A stretch of DNA of 64,000 nt from Methanosarcina mazei S-6 (GTDB taxonomy: Archaea; Halobacteriota; Methanosarcinia; Methanosarcinales; Methanosarcinaceae): NCBI RefSeq assembly GCF_000970205.1, contig NZ_CP009512.1, positions 3,534,001 through 3,598,000 of the forward strand. Direction: 5' to 3'. The position numbers and the translations under genes are program-made. Below the pieces are notes generated by a model that saw only the letters and a program-made list of their open reading frames with translations, was not told where the DNA came from and did no database searches. Below are positions 26,538 through 36,957 of the stretch, piece after piece (the first letter of the stretch is position 1; each line of letters begins with the position of its first letter).

Positions 26538-27587
26538 GCCTGTTACTTTGAAACGGAGCAAAGCTGCAATTCCTCCAAGTTTGTGAAGTTTTTCTCCGGG
26601 CTCAAAGGCCGTGCTGAACACAACAACTTTTCCCTGAGCCTGTTCGACCTCCATAAGTAGTTTATCTATATCCTCACCTTTTTCCCGCCCTTCACGCAGC
26701 GTTTCGTCAGCTATGAGCAGGGTTTCAACAGCCCCGTAACCAAGAGCATTTTTCACATCTGCAAAACCGTAAGCTGCTTTTCCGTCCATAGAGATTTCCC
26801 TGATAAGGTCTTCCATGAGAGAGGATTCCCGGGCTATTCGGGACTCCTGCATGATCCGGTCCACCGCTCCTCTGCGGAGCACCTCCTGAAACCCGGACAT
26901 ACCTATCATGGACGTATCTTCAGTCAATGCCTTAGAAGCCATTTCAGACTCAGTTTCATTAAAATATTTCAGGAAATCTTCTTTGGTGAAACCGGGCCCT
27001 GCAATCACTATGGAAGCGTCTTCAGGAACTGCGTGCCTGAGCTGTTCAACAATTTCCCTGAAAAACTCATTCCTGAGCCCGGTCTCCCGCTTCCCGGAGG
27101 ACTGCCTGATATGAGAATAGACTTCGATTCCATAGTGGCGCACAAACCCGATATCTGCGTCACCCTCCTCAACCGCTACAATAACAACTTTTGGGCGCTT
27201 TCCTGCTTCTTCGGCGTCCTGAATGCGCTGGAGCTGGTCGTTCTTCCAGTGCTCCTTAATGATGGAAATATTGGTCCCTATTTCCACATTGAGTGTGTGA
27301 TAGGAGCCTGTGTCCATTCCGTGCTCAATCGGCCCGTGTATTCTCAGCCTGTTTGCAAATTTATGGAACTCCAGTTCTTCAACCCTTATCCCCAGCCTTA
27401 CCTTTACCTTCTCAACCTTTTCCGGGCGGAGTTTGTCGCTTGCAGAATCGGCTTTCCTTCTGGTCAGAGCAAAGACCATGTCACCTTTTTCAATAATATA
27501 CTTCAGGTGCCAGAGATCGTCAAGAGTCTCGGCTGTTACGGCAATTTCCCCTTCCCGGCCTTTTAGAGAACGGTTTGTAACCCTCAT
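26535..27587 (-). CDS. pelA: mRNA surveillance protein pelota (Dom34)
   Basis: 350 residues, the normal archaeal length. Features include the N-terminal Sm-like domain (MRVTNRSLKGREGEIAVTAE), a central RNase-H-like eRF1 domain 2 (VVIVAVEEGDADIGFVRHYG), and a C-terminal eRF1_3 domain (VETLLIADETLREG). Unlike eRF1 it has no GGQ motif. It enters stalled ribosomes with aEF1A and ABCE1 to split them. The start codon overlaps the stop of rqcH (ATGA), so the two are translated together. Confidence 0.96.
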   Translation of the reverse strand: MRVTNRSLKGREGEIAVTAETLDDLWHLKYIIEKGDMVFALTRRKADSASDKLRPEKVEKVKVRLGIRVEELEFHKFANRLRIHGPIEHGMDTGSYHTLNVEIGTNISIIKEHWKNDQLQRIQDAEEAGKRPKVVIVAVEEGDADIGFVRHYGIEVYSHIRQSSGKRETGLRNEFFREIVEQLRHAVPEDASIVIAGPGFTKEDFLKYFNETESEMASKALTEDTSMIGMSGFQEVLRRGAVDRIMQESRIARESSLMEDLIREISMDGKAAYGFADVKNALGYGAVETLLIADETLREGREKGEDIDKLLMEVEQAQGKVVVFSTAFEPGEKLHKLGGIAALLRFKVTG

Positions 27588-29923
27588 TCCTTTTTCACTC
27601 CGCGCATTTCAATTATTTCTTCATTTCCCTCTCTGGCTTCAGCTTTAACTTTTACTTCACTGCCTTCCCCTATTTCTTCTGCAAATTCTTCATCTGCGAA
27701 CTCTTCTCCTGCATTTTCTCCAGATTCTTCATCAATTTCACCTTTAAGGTCTTCAAATCCGGCTTCCATTTCAGGGGTTTCGTATCCTTCACCCTCAGGC
27801 CCGAAACCCTGACCTTTCTTTTCCGGCTTCTGGTTCCTCAGATCTGATTCTCCGGCGGGGATCATCATGGCAATCTGGTCAGGAGATGCAATTTGCTTCA
27901 CAAAACGAGGGTCATTGAGTTCATCTGCATAAATCCTGTAGATCTTTTTTGAAATATCATTCTGATTGAATTTGCCGGGAATAATTTCAAGAATATAGTC
28001 TCCGTGCTTCCTGACCGAAGAAGCAGGCCCTCCAATAATCCTTGTCTCGCCTTTAAGCTCAAGACCAACTGCAATGCCAAGAGGGACGTCTTTGAAGTAA
28101 TTGCGCTCACCGCGGATAACAAATGCCCCTTTTTTCAGGTACTCTCCGGATTCCGGGGTCTTTGTCACCTGTTCAGATTTAATCCAGTAACAGTCACCGC
28201 TGAACTGTCCGGCTTTCCAGAGACTCGAATAAGAAACCGCAAACTGTGCAACTTCCTGAAGCGTGGAATCCGGAACCTCCTTCCCCCCAGTCTTTACAAC
28301 CGTGAGAGGAGCGCCCGGTGTCTGTGTATGAAAAACGATATCTCTTTTTTCCATGTATTTTTTGAAAATTTCTTCGTTTGTATCGGCATCCCTGCCGCCC
28401 ACGACCAGGAAGCCGTCTGAAGACACAAACCACCTGAACCGGTCATACCAGTGCTTTTTCCGGGAAGCCTGCAGCTTCCTGCCAGCTTTTGCAGATTTTG
28501 TAGCAGCCTTTTTCTCCATAGCTTTTTTAGTGTCCTCAATAGCCCGGATAGCTCCGTCCTTCTTTTTAGTGAACTTTTTAACCTTTTCATAATATTCCTG
28601 GGCATTCTGAGGCACAGTCTTCCGGATATCAAGATTTATGCTCTTTCCGTCGAGATTGACAGTTACAGTTCCGGTTTTCTGGTCAATATTAGTAATTGTC
28701 TGGGCTGCAGGAACGGTCTTTTTTGCCTGTTTCAGGATGGAGCGAATTTCATCCCAGGAATAACCTTTTGCCCTTGCTCCGTTAAGTACTGAAAAAAGCT
28801 CTTCGATAATCTGGTAATTGGCATATACGGTTTCTGCAAGGGCATTGTTTTTCTCAATTTCCTTTTCGAACTTTGCAAGGCTATCTTCCTGCTGCATGAG
28901 CCGCCTTTCAAAGACCCCAAGGGTTTTTTCCTTCTTTTCGGCTTCCTTTACCTCTGCGACCTGCTCAAGAGCCTTTTTCCCGAAAAACTCGTCAAGTGCA
29001 GTATTAAAGGAATCGAAATATTCTTTTTCGTATTCTGAATAACGGTTAAGGTCAAAAGGAACTACATCGAAGGTTTCCATTTTCCCATTAATTTCCTGCT
29101 TTATATGCTGAGGCCTGAGCCCCGGAATAAGAGGTCCGGTTTCTGCTCCGGGCCTGTCTTCAATTTCAGCACCGCCTTCAGGCTCGCCTTCAGTTCTGGC
29201 AGCGTCCCTCGCTCTGAATAGAGGGGAAAAAAGGTCCTGAAGCGCCTCACGCAGCTTTTCAGCATCCTCTACTGTAGCTTCTTTTGCAGGCCTGGACTTG
29301 TTTATTCCTGCGCGTGCACAGGCTTCTTCTGCCAGGACTCCTCCGAGGTTGAACCTTGTAGCAATAGTCCGGACTATATCAGCCGTTGATTTAGAAAATG
29401 CGTCCATAAGGTCGGAAACCTTAGCCTCGATGGGGCTCAACTGCGCCTCCGGAAGCTCGTAAATTTCTCCGCTCCTGAGCCTGCGGTCCTTGAGGGTTAC
29501 GGGGTTCATGGGCAGGATGATTTTGTTTTCCGAATCCACTATCAGGACATTGCCGCGCGCAAACAGTTCAACAATGAGTGTGCTTCTAACTCCAGCTCTC
29601 TCAATCCCTATTTTTATGATCCTGTCGAAGTCATGCTGCTCGACGGATACGATCCTGCCTCCCATCAGGTATTTTCTCAGAAGCATGGGGAAAGCCTGAG
29701 GAAGAGTGGGGCTTGGCCGGATGTGTTTTGTCATATGGAGGCGCTTTCCCGCCTCAATAACCAGGTTGTCCCTTCCCTGGTGAAAAACGTAAAGGTTGAT
29801 GCGTATCTCCTCGCTGGCTGGCTGGTAGATCTTTCCGATCTTCGCATCAATAATAGACCTGGGACCTGCTGACAGTTCGGCAACAACCGCAGCAACGTCT
29901 GCACTTGACATATCCTGTTTCAT
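27584..29923 (-). CDS. rqcH: ribosome quality control protein RqcH (NEMF/Rqc2, NFACT)
   Basis: 779 residues. NFACT-N domain at the N-terminus (starting near MSSADVAAVVAELS), helix-hairpin-helix region with the coiled coil in the middle, NFACT-R domain with the sequence WYDRFRWFVSSDGFLVVGGRDADTN cut short here, and an acidic C-terminal tail. This protein binds split 50S subunits with peptidyl-tRNA and, in bacteria and probably archaea, adds alanine tails. It is encoded immediately before pelA with a 4-bp overlap, coupling ribosome splitting with nascent-chain handling. A later ATG at 29911 is possible. Confidence 0.95.
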   Translation of the reverse strand: MKQDMSSADVAAVVAELSAGPRSIIDAKIGKIYQPASEEIRINLYVFHQGRDNLVIEAGKRLHMTKHIRPSPTLPQAFPMLLRKYLMGGRIVSVEQHDFDRIIKIGIERAGVRSTLIVELFARGNVLIVDSENKIILPMNPVTLKDRRLRSGEIYELPEAQLSPIEAKVSDLMDAFSKSTADIVRTIATRFNLGGVLAEEACARAGINKSRPAKEATVEDAEKLREALQDLFSPLFRARDAARTEGEPEGGAEIEDRPGAETGPLIPGLRPQHIKQEINGKMETFDVVPFDLNRYSEYEKEYFDSFNTALDEFFGKKALEQVAEVKEAEKKEKTLGVFERRLMQQEDSLAKFEKEIEKNNALAETVYANYQIIEELFSVLNGARAKGYSWDEIRSILKQAKKTVPAAQTITNIDQKTGTVTVNLDGKSINLDIRKTVPQNAQEYYEKVKKFTKKKDGAIRAIEDTKKAMEKKAATKSAKAGRKLQASRKKHWYDRFRWFVSSDGFLVVGGRDADTNEEIFKKYMEKRDIVFHTQTPGAPLTVVKTGGKEVPDSTLQEVAQFAVSYSSLWKAGQFSGDCYWIKSEQVTKTPESGEYLKKGAFVIRGERNYFKDVPLGIAVGLELKGETRIIGGPASSVRKHGDYILEIIPGKFNQNDISKKIYRIYADELNDPRFVKQIASPDQIAMMIPAGESDLRNQKPEKKGQGFGPEGEGYETPEMEAGFEDLKGEIDEESGENAGEEFADEEFAEEIGEGSEVKVKAEAREGNEEIIEMRGVKKE

Positions 29924-29999
29924 GAAGTGGATATAATAGAGGACTCATGTATAAGCATTACTGTAGAATTCTTTTTACAGTAGTCAGATTTTAATCGCC

Positions 30000-30120
30000 C
30001 GAGTTGCGCCACCCGAGTTCCGTCTCGGGAGTACGCGGTCCTTCCCGAATTGCGCCTCGGGAGTACGCGGTCCTTCCCGAATTGCGCCTCGGGAGTACGC
30101 GGTCCTTTTCGGTCGCTTCG
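30000..30120. repeat. GC-rich 32-bp tandem repeats with inner palindromes
   Basis: Three copies, the first partial, of a 32-bp unit ending AGTACGCGGTCC at about 30013-30041, 30042-30073 and 30074-30105. Each carries CCCGA and TCGGG arms that could form a hairpin. A related motif lies at 24696-24714. GC content stands out from the AT-rich surroundings. It lies upstream of rqcH, so it could fold in the leader; a mobile palindromic (REP-like) origin is possible. Confidence 0.75.
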
Positions 30121-30230
30121 CTTCCTCAAGAGGACTAAGCTTTGTTTATTTAATAGTGATCTAAATTCAGAGGGTTGCGTCAGGATAGTGATAAGAACCC
30201 GGGAAAGCTGAGTGATAAAAACCAGTTAGA

Positions 30231-31899
30231 CAGGTTGTCTCAAAACCATTTTTAATTCTACAATTGGGTAATGCCCTTTCAATTTTTATTTCATTTCAAC
30301 AAGAAAAAGTAAATTTTCATAGCTCAACATAGCGTATTTGTCATTCTTGCTTGAATTCTCCTCTTATTCCATCCTTTACTTTCTCCTCCAACTATCATTT
30401 TCAGCATTTCTTTCAGGTTTTTCCCTTGTCTTTTTATGAAATCTGCTATTTTCTTTATATTGTGTACGGTACATATCATAACAAATTCAATTCCTGTTTT
30501 CCTTATTCCTCTCAACAGAAATTCCCTAAACCCTCTATCCTGTTTCATTTGACCAAACACAGGTTCTACGGTAGACATTCTTTTCTGATACTTTTCCGTA
30601 CCTTTTTCTGGTGTTCAGTTTAGCCCTCATATCCTCCATTAAATGTTCTCGAGGATCTCTTGTAATCGTCCTTTTTCCACTCTCAGTACATGCATTTTTC
30701 AACACACACTGAGAACAATAACTACAGACATAATACCTTAAATCAGGTTCACCTTTCCTCTTTTGTATTCTTGAAAAGGGAATTTCAAAAGCAGCAGGAC
30801 AATAATAGCAGTCTTTTTCTTCGTCGTATTTAAAAAGAGACTTTCTGAACTTCCTGGTTTTTCCTTCTTTTTCAGCTTTATAGAAGTTGTCAGGAATATA
30901 AGCATCAATTCCTTCTTTCTGTAAAAATTCCAGATTCTCATATGAAAAATAACCTGCATCTGCAAGCACGATTGTTGGTTTATATCCCAGTGTATTTTTT
31001 ACATTCTGTATCATTGGTTCTACTTGATGCAGGTCGTTTTCTTCGTTGACAACGTCTGCTGCAACGATAATTTGTTCCTTTTCGTCAACAGCAACCTGAC
31101 AGTTGTATGAAGGTTTCTTGCTCCCATCTTTATATTTCATAATTCGAGCATCGTTGTCTGTGATGTTTACTTTTTTCAGCTTTTCTTCATCAAGCTTCTT
31201 TTTAGCGTTTTTAATCTTCTCTAATCTTTTCTTCTTGTCAACTAGCTCTTCTGAATCTGATATGGTGTTGAGTCACCATAAATTTCATCTTCATACTTAT
31301 CTGTCTCAATACTCTCTTTTAGTATCCGATCTATTTCTTTTTCGAGAGAATCCGAATTCTTGCTTTGTCTTGATGAAGCATTTGCCTTGATCTTTGTTCC
31401 GTCAATCGAGATACTGGAACCAATCATATCCATTTCTTTACAAAAAGTGACAACCTGGGAAAATATCTCTTTAATAGGGCCAAGGTGAGTTGAACGGAAT
31501 CGACAAATAGTATGAAAATCAGGTTTTTGCATGGCTGCCAGATACATAAATGCAGTATCAGTTTGAGTCATTTGTTGCAGTTTACGTGAACTTCTAATGC
31601 CTATAAGATAACCATAAAGTAATATTTTTAAAAGAATTATTGGATGATAGGCTGGGCAGCCTTCCTTAGAATAAGTGGATTCAATAGCAGTGATATCAAC
31701 GACATCTACGATGTCGTTTAGTACTCGGGCGAGATGATTTTCAGGAACAAAATCTTCCAGGTTTAATGGAAGTAAAAACTGCTGCTTTTGATCGTATTTT
31801 CTAAACATGGGAAACACTGGAATTTAGTTTTGTAAAAAAGATAAAGATTACGGGTTTCTGACCCAAATGTGCGATCAGGTATAGTTTTGAGACAACCTG
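30231..31899. mobile_element. IS1182-family insertion sequence, decayed
   Basis: 1669 bp. Perfect 16-bp inverted ends CAGGTTGTCTCAAAAC (30231-30246) and GTTTTGAGACAACCTG (31884-31899), flanked by a 4-bp duplication TAGA at 30227-30230 and 31900-31903. The inner transposase gene, on the - strand, is split into three frames. The ends are intact, so it could still move if a transposase is supplied. It lies 40 bp beyond the end of the FGE-like gene. Confidence 0.9.
30324..31817 (-). pseudogene. IS1182-type DDE transposase broken by two frameshifts
   Basis: Three pieces: 31242-31817 (N-terminus, DUF772-like domain, first Asp in SIDGTKIKANAS), 30535-31140 and its in-frame upstream extension (second Asp in LADAGYFSYENL), and 30324-30578 (Glu in STVEPVFGQMKQDRGFRE). 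The first break is near 31245-31260, the second near 30575-30590, where one base shifts GTATCAGAAAAG between frames. The frames of the first and third pieces are equal, so the two lesions compensate. No slippery run with proper phase is obvious at either point, hence I treat them as mutations rather than recoding. Confidence 0.85.
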
Positions 31900-31939
31900 T
31901 AGAGAAGTCTTTGAGGAATATAAAAAGAAGAAGAGAAAA

Positions 31940-32767
31940 TTACAACTCTTTCACAAGCCGAAATCCAAGGTTGGCTAAATGTTTCTCAGGTTCACGGCTG
32001 AAACGGGAAGCTGAGCGGCAGGAATTGGTAGAGCAGTACCAGCTTCCCCCACGAGAGACACGATTGGAGCTGTTTCCGTCTTCCCATGCGCTTCCGTCAG
32101 AAGGAGCCCCATTATAGTCTTCGTGCCAGCTGTCCTGAACCCATTCCCAGACATTACCGCACATATCATAAAGGCCCCAGCGGTTAGGTTTTTTTCTGCC
32201 AGCAGGATGGGTTTTACGGCCTGCATTCCTGGCGTACCATGCATAGTCGCCAAGTTTGGATTCATCTTCACCAAAAAAGTACCTGCTCTGCTTACCTGCT
32301 CTGCATGCATACTCCCACTCGGCTTCGGAAGGAAGGCGGTATTTTGTGGTGTTTTCCATTGCGTTCAGTTTTCCAATAAATTCCTGAACATCTTCCCAGG
32401 AAACCAGCTCAACAGGGCGGAAATCTTCATTAAAATTCGACGGACTGGTCCCCATTATAGTTTTCCATTGTTTTTGAGTAACCTGATATTTGCCGATGTA
32501 AAACGGATTTTTAATCGTAACCCTGTGGACCGGAGATTCGGAGTATGACCTGCCTATCTCTTCGGGAGAGGACCCCATTAAAAATTCACCGGCAGGTGCC
32601 ATTATGAATTCCATACCTGTAGACGGACTGATAAATATTTCAAAAGCCTCCGTGCTTTCAGGTTCTGTCGCACCGGCAGGGTCTTCAACCCGGTCTTCAA
32701 CTTCGTTCTTTTTCAGATAGTACCGGATTGTATTAATATGATTCATAATACTGATTTTACTTCCCAC
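31940..32767 (-). CDS. formylglycine-generating enzyme (FGE/SUMF1) family protein
   Basis: 275 residues from the GTG at 32767, with AGGGGT seven bases upstream. The domain starts around MEFIMAPAGEFLMGS and ends NLGFRLVKEL, matching the FGE-sulfatase fold: ESPVHRV, QVTQKQW, LPSEAEWEYACRAG, GLYDMCGNVWEW and RGGSWYCSTNSCR. The spacing of the two cysteines in the last motif (C, four residues, C) is that of the copper-binding active-site cysteines of true FGE, while many SUMF1 relatives keep only the second. A sulfatase substrate is not encoded nearby, so the substrate is unknown. Confidence 0.85.
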   Translation of the reverse strand: MGSKISIMNHINTIRYYLKKNEVEDRVEDPAGATEPESTEAFEIFISPSTGMEFIMAPAGEFLMGSSPEEIGRSYSESPVHRVTIKNPFYIGKYQVTQKQWKTIMGTSPSNFNEDFRPVELVSWEDVQEFIGKLNAMENTTKYRLPSEAEWEYACRAGKQSRYFFGEDESKLGDYAWYARNAGRKTHPAGRKKPNRWGLYDMCGNVWEWVQDSWHEDYNGAPSDGSAWEDGNSSNRVSRGGSWYCSTNSCRSASRFSREPEKHLANLGFRLVKEL

Positions 32768-33111
32768 AGAATTTACCCCTAGAAGTTCTTACTCTCCATT
32801 ATGTTCTACAGGTTCTCAGATCCCATAATCATTGAAAAGGATAATTATATGGAAATAATATATATTAGTAGGAATCATTCCTAAGTCTCTTATTGATTTT
32901 ATACTTATTGCAGATGGTCTCTTTTCTATGAATTCCTTCTCATCCATAACAGGAATTTTTCCATTACAGCCTTTCTTTAAACTGTTTTTAAAGAGGCCGG
33001 AAAAGCAGGCAAACTATTTTAAAAAAGCCTCATATAAACAAAAGTAAAATATGAGTTATTCTATCATAAGAGACCCCTAACCAAGATCCAAAAACCCTGA
33101 ACCCCGAAACC
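32768..33111 (+). promoter_or_regulatory. divergent gap with priS promoter
   Basis: The FGE-like gene starts at one end and priS at the other, so promoters face away from each other. A TATA-like CATATAAAC lies near 33031-33039, about 75 bp before the priS ATG. An ATTATATGGAAATAATATATATTAG stretch in part near 32845-32870 could serve the other side. No gene is seen. Confidence 0.4.
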
Positions 33112-34356
33112 ATGGACAGCAGAACAACCCGTTATTTAAAATCCTGTTTTCAAAAATACTATAAAACCGCTGAGATAGGCCTCCCTGACCACCTGCCTAA
33201 CAGAGAGTGGGCTTTCATCTTTTATGACGATATGCCGGAAAAAATGATGCACAGGCACAAGTCTTTCGGCTCGCCGGGAGAAGCTCTGGATTACCTTTAC
33301 GGCATGGCTCCTGCACATGTTTACAACTCTACTGCTTATTACGAATACCCTGACGCACGAAAAATGAATGAGAAAAACTGGCTTGGGGCAGAGCTAATTT
33401 TTGACCTTGACGCGGACCACCTGCCTAATGCCCCGAGAAATTATGCAGACATGCTTGAGCTTGTAAAGAAAGAGACCCTCAAGCTCATGGATTTTCTTCT
33501 GGATGATTTTGGATTCTCAGAACAGGATATCGAACTCGTATTTTCCGGAGGAAGAGGATACCATTTCCATATTACCAGCCCTAAAGTCCTGACACTCGGG
33601 AGTTCCGAGAGGAGGGAAATCGTGAACTATCTCAGCGGGAGGGATATTGATTTTAAGTATTTTTTCAGGGAAGTCTCAATGGACGGGGATTTCGGTACCG
33701 GTTCGAAGTCGTTCAAAGGGATCAAAAACCTTCCAGTAAAGTGCACGCTTGTGGGATACGACAGCGGGTGGGGAAAGAGAGTTGCACTTTACCTTACTGA
33801 CTACATGAAAGCAGAGTGCGGAAAAAAATACAAAAAAGATATGTTTCCCGAGCTCCGAAGGCATGAGAAAGTAGGGGATACCACAATCAAAAAACTGATT
33901 AATATTACTAACAGTGAAAACGGCTTAAAAGATATTCTGGAGAGAGGAAGGCTGGATTTCGGCGTAAGAAATTTTAAGGAGATTGCCGCATATTTCATGC
34001 AGGAATCTATGGAAAATTTCCTTAACCGTTTTGGAGCCAGTGTTGATGAACCCGTGACTGCCGACATCAAAAGACTTATCCGTGTCCCCGGGTCCCTTCA
34101 CGGAGGCTCAGGGATGCTGGTCAAAAAACTTGCTTTATGCGAACTGGAAAAGTTTAACCCGCTGAATGACGCAGTTGTTTTTGGTGAAAGACCGGTAAAA
34201 ATAACCGTTTCAAAGCCTTTCTCAGTACAGTTAAAAGGCAAGGATTTAAGAATAGAGGAAGGCATACAGGAAGTTCCGGAATATGCAGCCGTATATCTGA
34301 TTTGTAGAGGTGTTGCTGAGTATGGATATAGAAGGAATCAGCCAGACGCTGTATAA
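33112..34356 (+). CDS. priS: DNA primase small (catalytic) subunit PriS
   Basis: 414 residues, typical for the euryarchaeal catalytic primase. The metal-binding acidic motif IFDLDADHL lies near residue 95-103, SGGRGYHFHI (nucleotide-binding) near 145-154, and RLIRVPGSLHGGSGM near 325-339, all signature parts of the AEP primase fold. It makes RNA/DNA primers with the PriL subunit, which is not in this window. It overlaps the GINS gene by 35 bp, a common archaeal pairing. Confidence 0.96.
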   Translation: MDSRTTRYLKSCFQKYYKTAEIGLPDHLPNREWAFIFYDDMPEKMMHRHKSFGSPGEALDYLYGMAPAHVYNSTAYYEYPDARKMNEKNWLGAELIFDLDADHLPNAPRNYADMLELVKKETLKLMDFLLDDFGFSEQDIELVFSGGRGYHFHITSPKVLTLGSSERREIVNYLSGRDIDFKYFFREVSMDGDFGTGSKSFKGIKNLPVKCTLVGYDSGWGKRVALYLTDYMKAECGKKYKKDMFPELRRHEKVGDTTIKKLINITNSENGLKDILERGRLDFGVRNFKEIAAYFMQESMENFLNRFGASVDEPVTADIKRLIRVPGSLHGGSGMLVKKLALCELEKFNPLNDAVVFGERPVKITVSKPFSVQLKGKDLRIEEGIQEVPEYAAVYLICRGVAEYGYRRNQPDAV

Positions 34357-35047
34357 AGAAAAAAACCAGACCTTAAAAACAATTCCGGCTGATTTTTATC
34401 GGGAAGCCGAAAAATATATCCGGGAACTCGAGAAAGAAATAAGCAAAATAAACAATCCCCGTTCTCCGGAATCAAAGATGCTCAATGACGAGCATGAAAG
34501 GGCACTTTCCGACCTTGAGACCATTTTTATGAAGAGAATAGGGAAGGTTATTACCAGGGCAACGATCCAGTCTCACGCTGATAAACCTATCTCAAAGGAT
34601 ATTGAAAAGCTGCTTCCTGCGGAAAAATTGCTGTATGACCTCGTGCTTCAGGGTATCGAAGCTGCAAAAGTCGAGCTTTTAGGACCTATTCTTTATCCGG
34701 ATTCAGGAAAGACTGCTAGATGGCCCTGTGTATGGTCATCAAAACAGGCCCCTGCCCCGGACCATCCGGAAGCAAAGAAAGGAGAAGAAATAACCGCATC
34801 TGCAGAGGGAAAGGAAAACGGGATAGATACGGGCAAAAATAATATAAACGAAGAATATGTTGTTGTCCGGGTACTGAAGGATCTACCTACCTTCACAGGT
34901 GCAGACGGCCGGAATTATACGGTCAACGCTGAAGATGTTGTTGTTTTGCCGCAACTGAATGCAACCGGGCTGATAAAACGAAATGCAGCAAAACTGATTG
35001 CTGCCGGGGATAAAAGCTCAGAAGAAAAAATTTCCGAAAAGAATTGA
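34322..35047 (+). CDS. GINS complex subunit (Gins51/Gins15 type)
   Basis: 241 residues from the ATG at 34322 (GAGGTG nine bases upstream; the TTG at 34310 would add four residues). The helical A-domain comes first (SQTLYKEKNQTLKTIPADFY), then a variable acidic linker with KGEEITAS, and the small B-domain with YVVVRVLKDLPTFTGADGRNYTVN at the C-terminus; this A-B order is that of Gins51. GINS links MCM to other replisome parts. It overlaps priS and probably is its partner in expression. Confidence 0.88.
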   Translation: MDIEGISQTLYKEKNQTLKTIPADFYREAEKYIRELEKEISKINNPRSPESKMLNDEHERALSDLETIFMKRIGKVITRATIQSHADKPISKDIEKLLPAEKLLYDLVLQGIEAAKVELLGPILYPDSGKTARWPCVWSSKQAPAPDHPEAKKGEEITASAEGKENGIDTGKNNINEEYVVVRVLKDLPTFTGADGRNYTVNAEDVVVLPQLNATGLIKRNAAKLIAAGDKSSEEKISEKN

Positions 35048-35908
<861 letters not shown>

Positions 35909-35980
35909 CCGGACAGGTAAAAGCACTGCACAGGAGTACAGTTGAGAGTAATAAAAGACAAAAATTGAGAAGTGGTACGA

Positions 35981-36787
35981 ATGGGAAACGATAACTGGCC
36001 TGAAGTCGGAGAGTTTGTTGTCTGTACGGTGAAGAATGTAACTGATTTCGGAGCCTACGTCGAGCTTGAAGAATTCGGAGGAAGGGAAGGTTTCATCCAT
36101 ATCTCCGAAATTAAAGCAGGCTGGGTCAAGTACGTCAGGGACTACGTAAGGGAAGGGCAGAAGATTGTCTGCAAGGTTCTGAACGTGGACCCTTCCCGCG
36201 GCCACATAGACCTTTCATTGAAAGACGTGAACGAGCACCAGCGGCGGGCTAAAATCCAGGAATGGAAGAATGAGCAGAAAGCCGCCAAGTGGCTCCAGTT
36301 CGTGGCCGAAGAAACCAAGACAGATGAAAACGGCCTGCAGGCTCTTCACGAGAGACTTGTTGAAGATTTCGGAAGCGCATATTCAGCCTTTGAAGAAGCA
36401 GCTATCGAAGGGGAGAGGGCTTTTAAAGGGCTCAAAGTCAACAAGAAATACCTGAAGAGCATAGTCAAAATCGCAGGAGAAAACATCAAACTGCCCTTCG
36501 TGGATATCGCAGGGTATGTTGATCTGACCTGTAATCTTCCAAACGGCATAGAGGTCATAAAACAATCCCTCAATGCTGCCAATTCCATCAGCGATGTGGA
36601 TGGAAAAGATATCAGGCTCGAAATAACTTACACAGGAGCCCCAAGATACAGAATCAAGGTAATAGCTCCTGATTATAAGAAAGCCGAATCAGTCCTTAAG
36701 AAATCCGCCCAGACGGCAGTAGACACTATTTCCAAACTTGGCGGACATGGGATCTTCAAACGGCATATCGAATCGGCAAAGGCGTGA
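35981..36787 (+). CDS. translation initiation factor 2 subunit alpha
   Basis: 268 residues from the ATG at 35981; a GTG nine bases earlier is the alternative. The N-terminal S1 domain (PEVGEFVVCTVKNVTDFGAY, then EGFIHISEI) is followed by a helical middle and a C-terminal alpha-beta domain (RYRIKVIAPDYKKAE). aIF2 brings Met-tRNAi to the 30S subunit; beta and gamma subunits are not in this window. The stop codon sits just before nop10. Confidence 0.96.
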   Translation: MGNDNWPEVGEFVVCTVKNVTDFGAYVELEEFGGREGFIHISEIKAGWVKYVRDYVREGQKIVCKVLNVDPSRGHIDLSLKDVNEHQRRAKIQEWKNEQKAAKWLQFVAEETKTDENGLQALHERLVEDFGSAYSAFEEAAIEGERAFKGLKVNKKYLKSIVKIAGENIKLPFVDIAGYVDLTCNLPNGIEVIKQSLNAANSISDVDGKDIRLEITYTGAPRYRIKVIAPDYKKAESVLKKSAQTAVDTISKLGGHGIFKRHIESAKA

Positions 36788-36793
36788 TACCCT

Positions 36794-36949
36794 TTGGGAC
36801 AAAAGATCCGCAAATGCAAAAATTGCGGCAGGTACACTTTAAGGGAAAAATGTCCGGTTTGCGGGGAAGTAACTTTACCCGCTATTCCGGCTCGCTTTTC
36901 TCCTCAGGACCCTTACGGTAAGTACCGCAGACTGGCAAAGAAAGGATAA
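36794..36949 (+). CDS. nop10: Nop10, H/ACA ribonucleoprotein component
   Basis: 51 residues from a TTG start at 36794, preceded by GTGAT; too short for most ORF finders. The chain reads MGQKIRKCKNCGRYTL with a zinc ribbon CKNC...CPVC, then the conserved PARFSPQDPYGKYRR segment. Nop10 binds Cbf5 in H/ACA particles that make pseudouridine in rRNA. It begins six bases after the aIF2-alpha stop and nine bases before the PAC2 gene, the conserved archaeal order. Confidence 0.95.
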   Translation: MGQKIRKCKNCGRYTLREKCPVCGEVTLPAIPARFSPQDPYGKYRRLAKKG

Positions 36950-36957
36950 GGATTTTT

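Noticed and set aside
31242-31261. TAG at the end of the first IS1182 fragment considered as pyrrolysine
   Set aside because: After the TAG the frame soon hits other stops, and the expected sequence continues in a different frame, so this is a frameshift.
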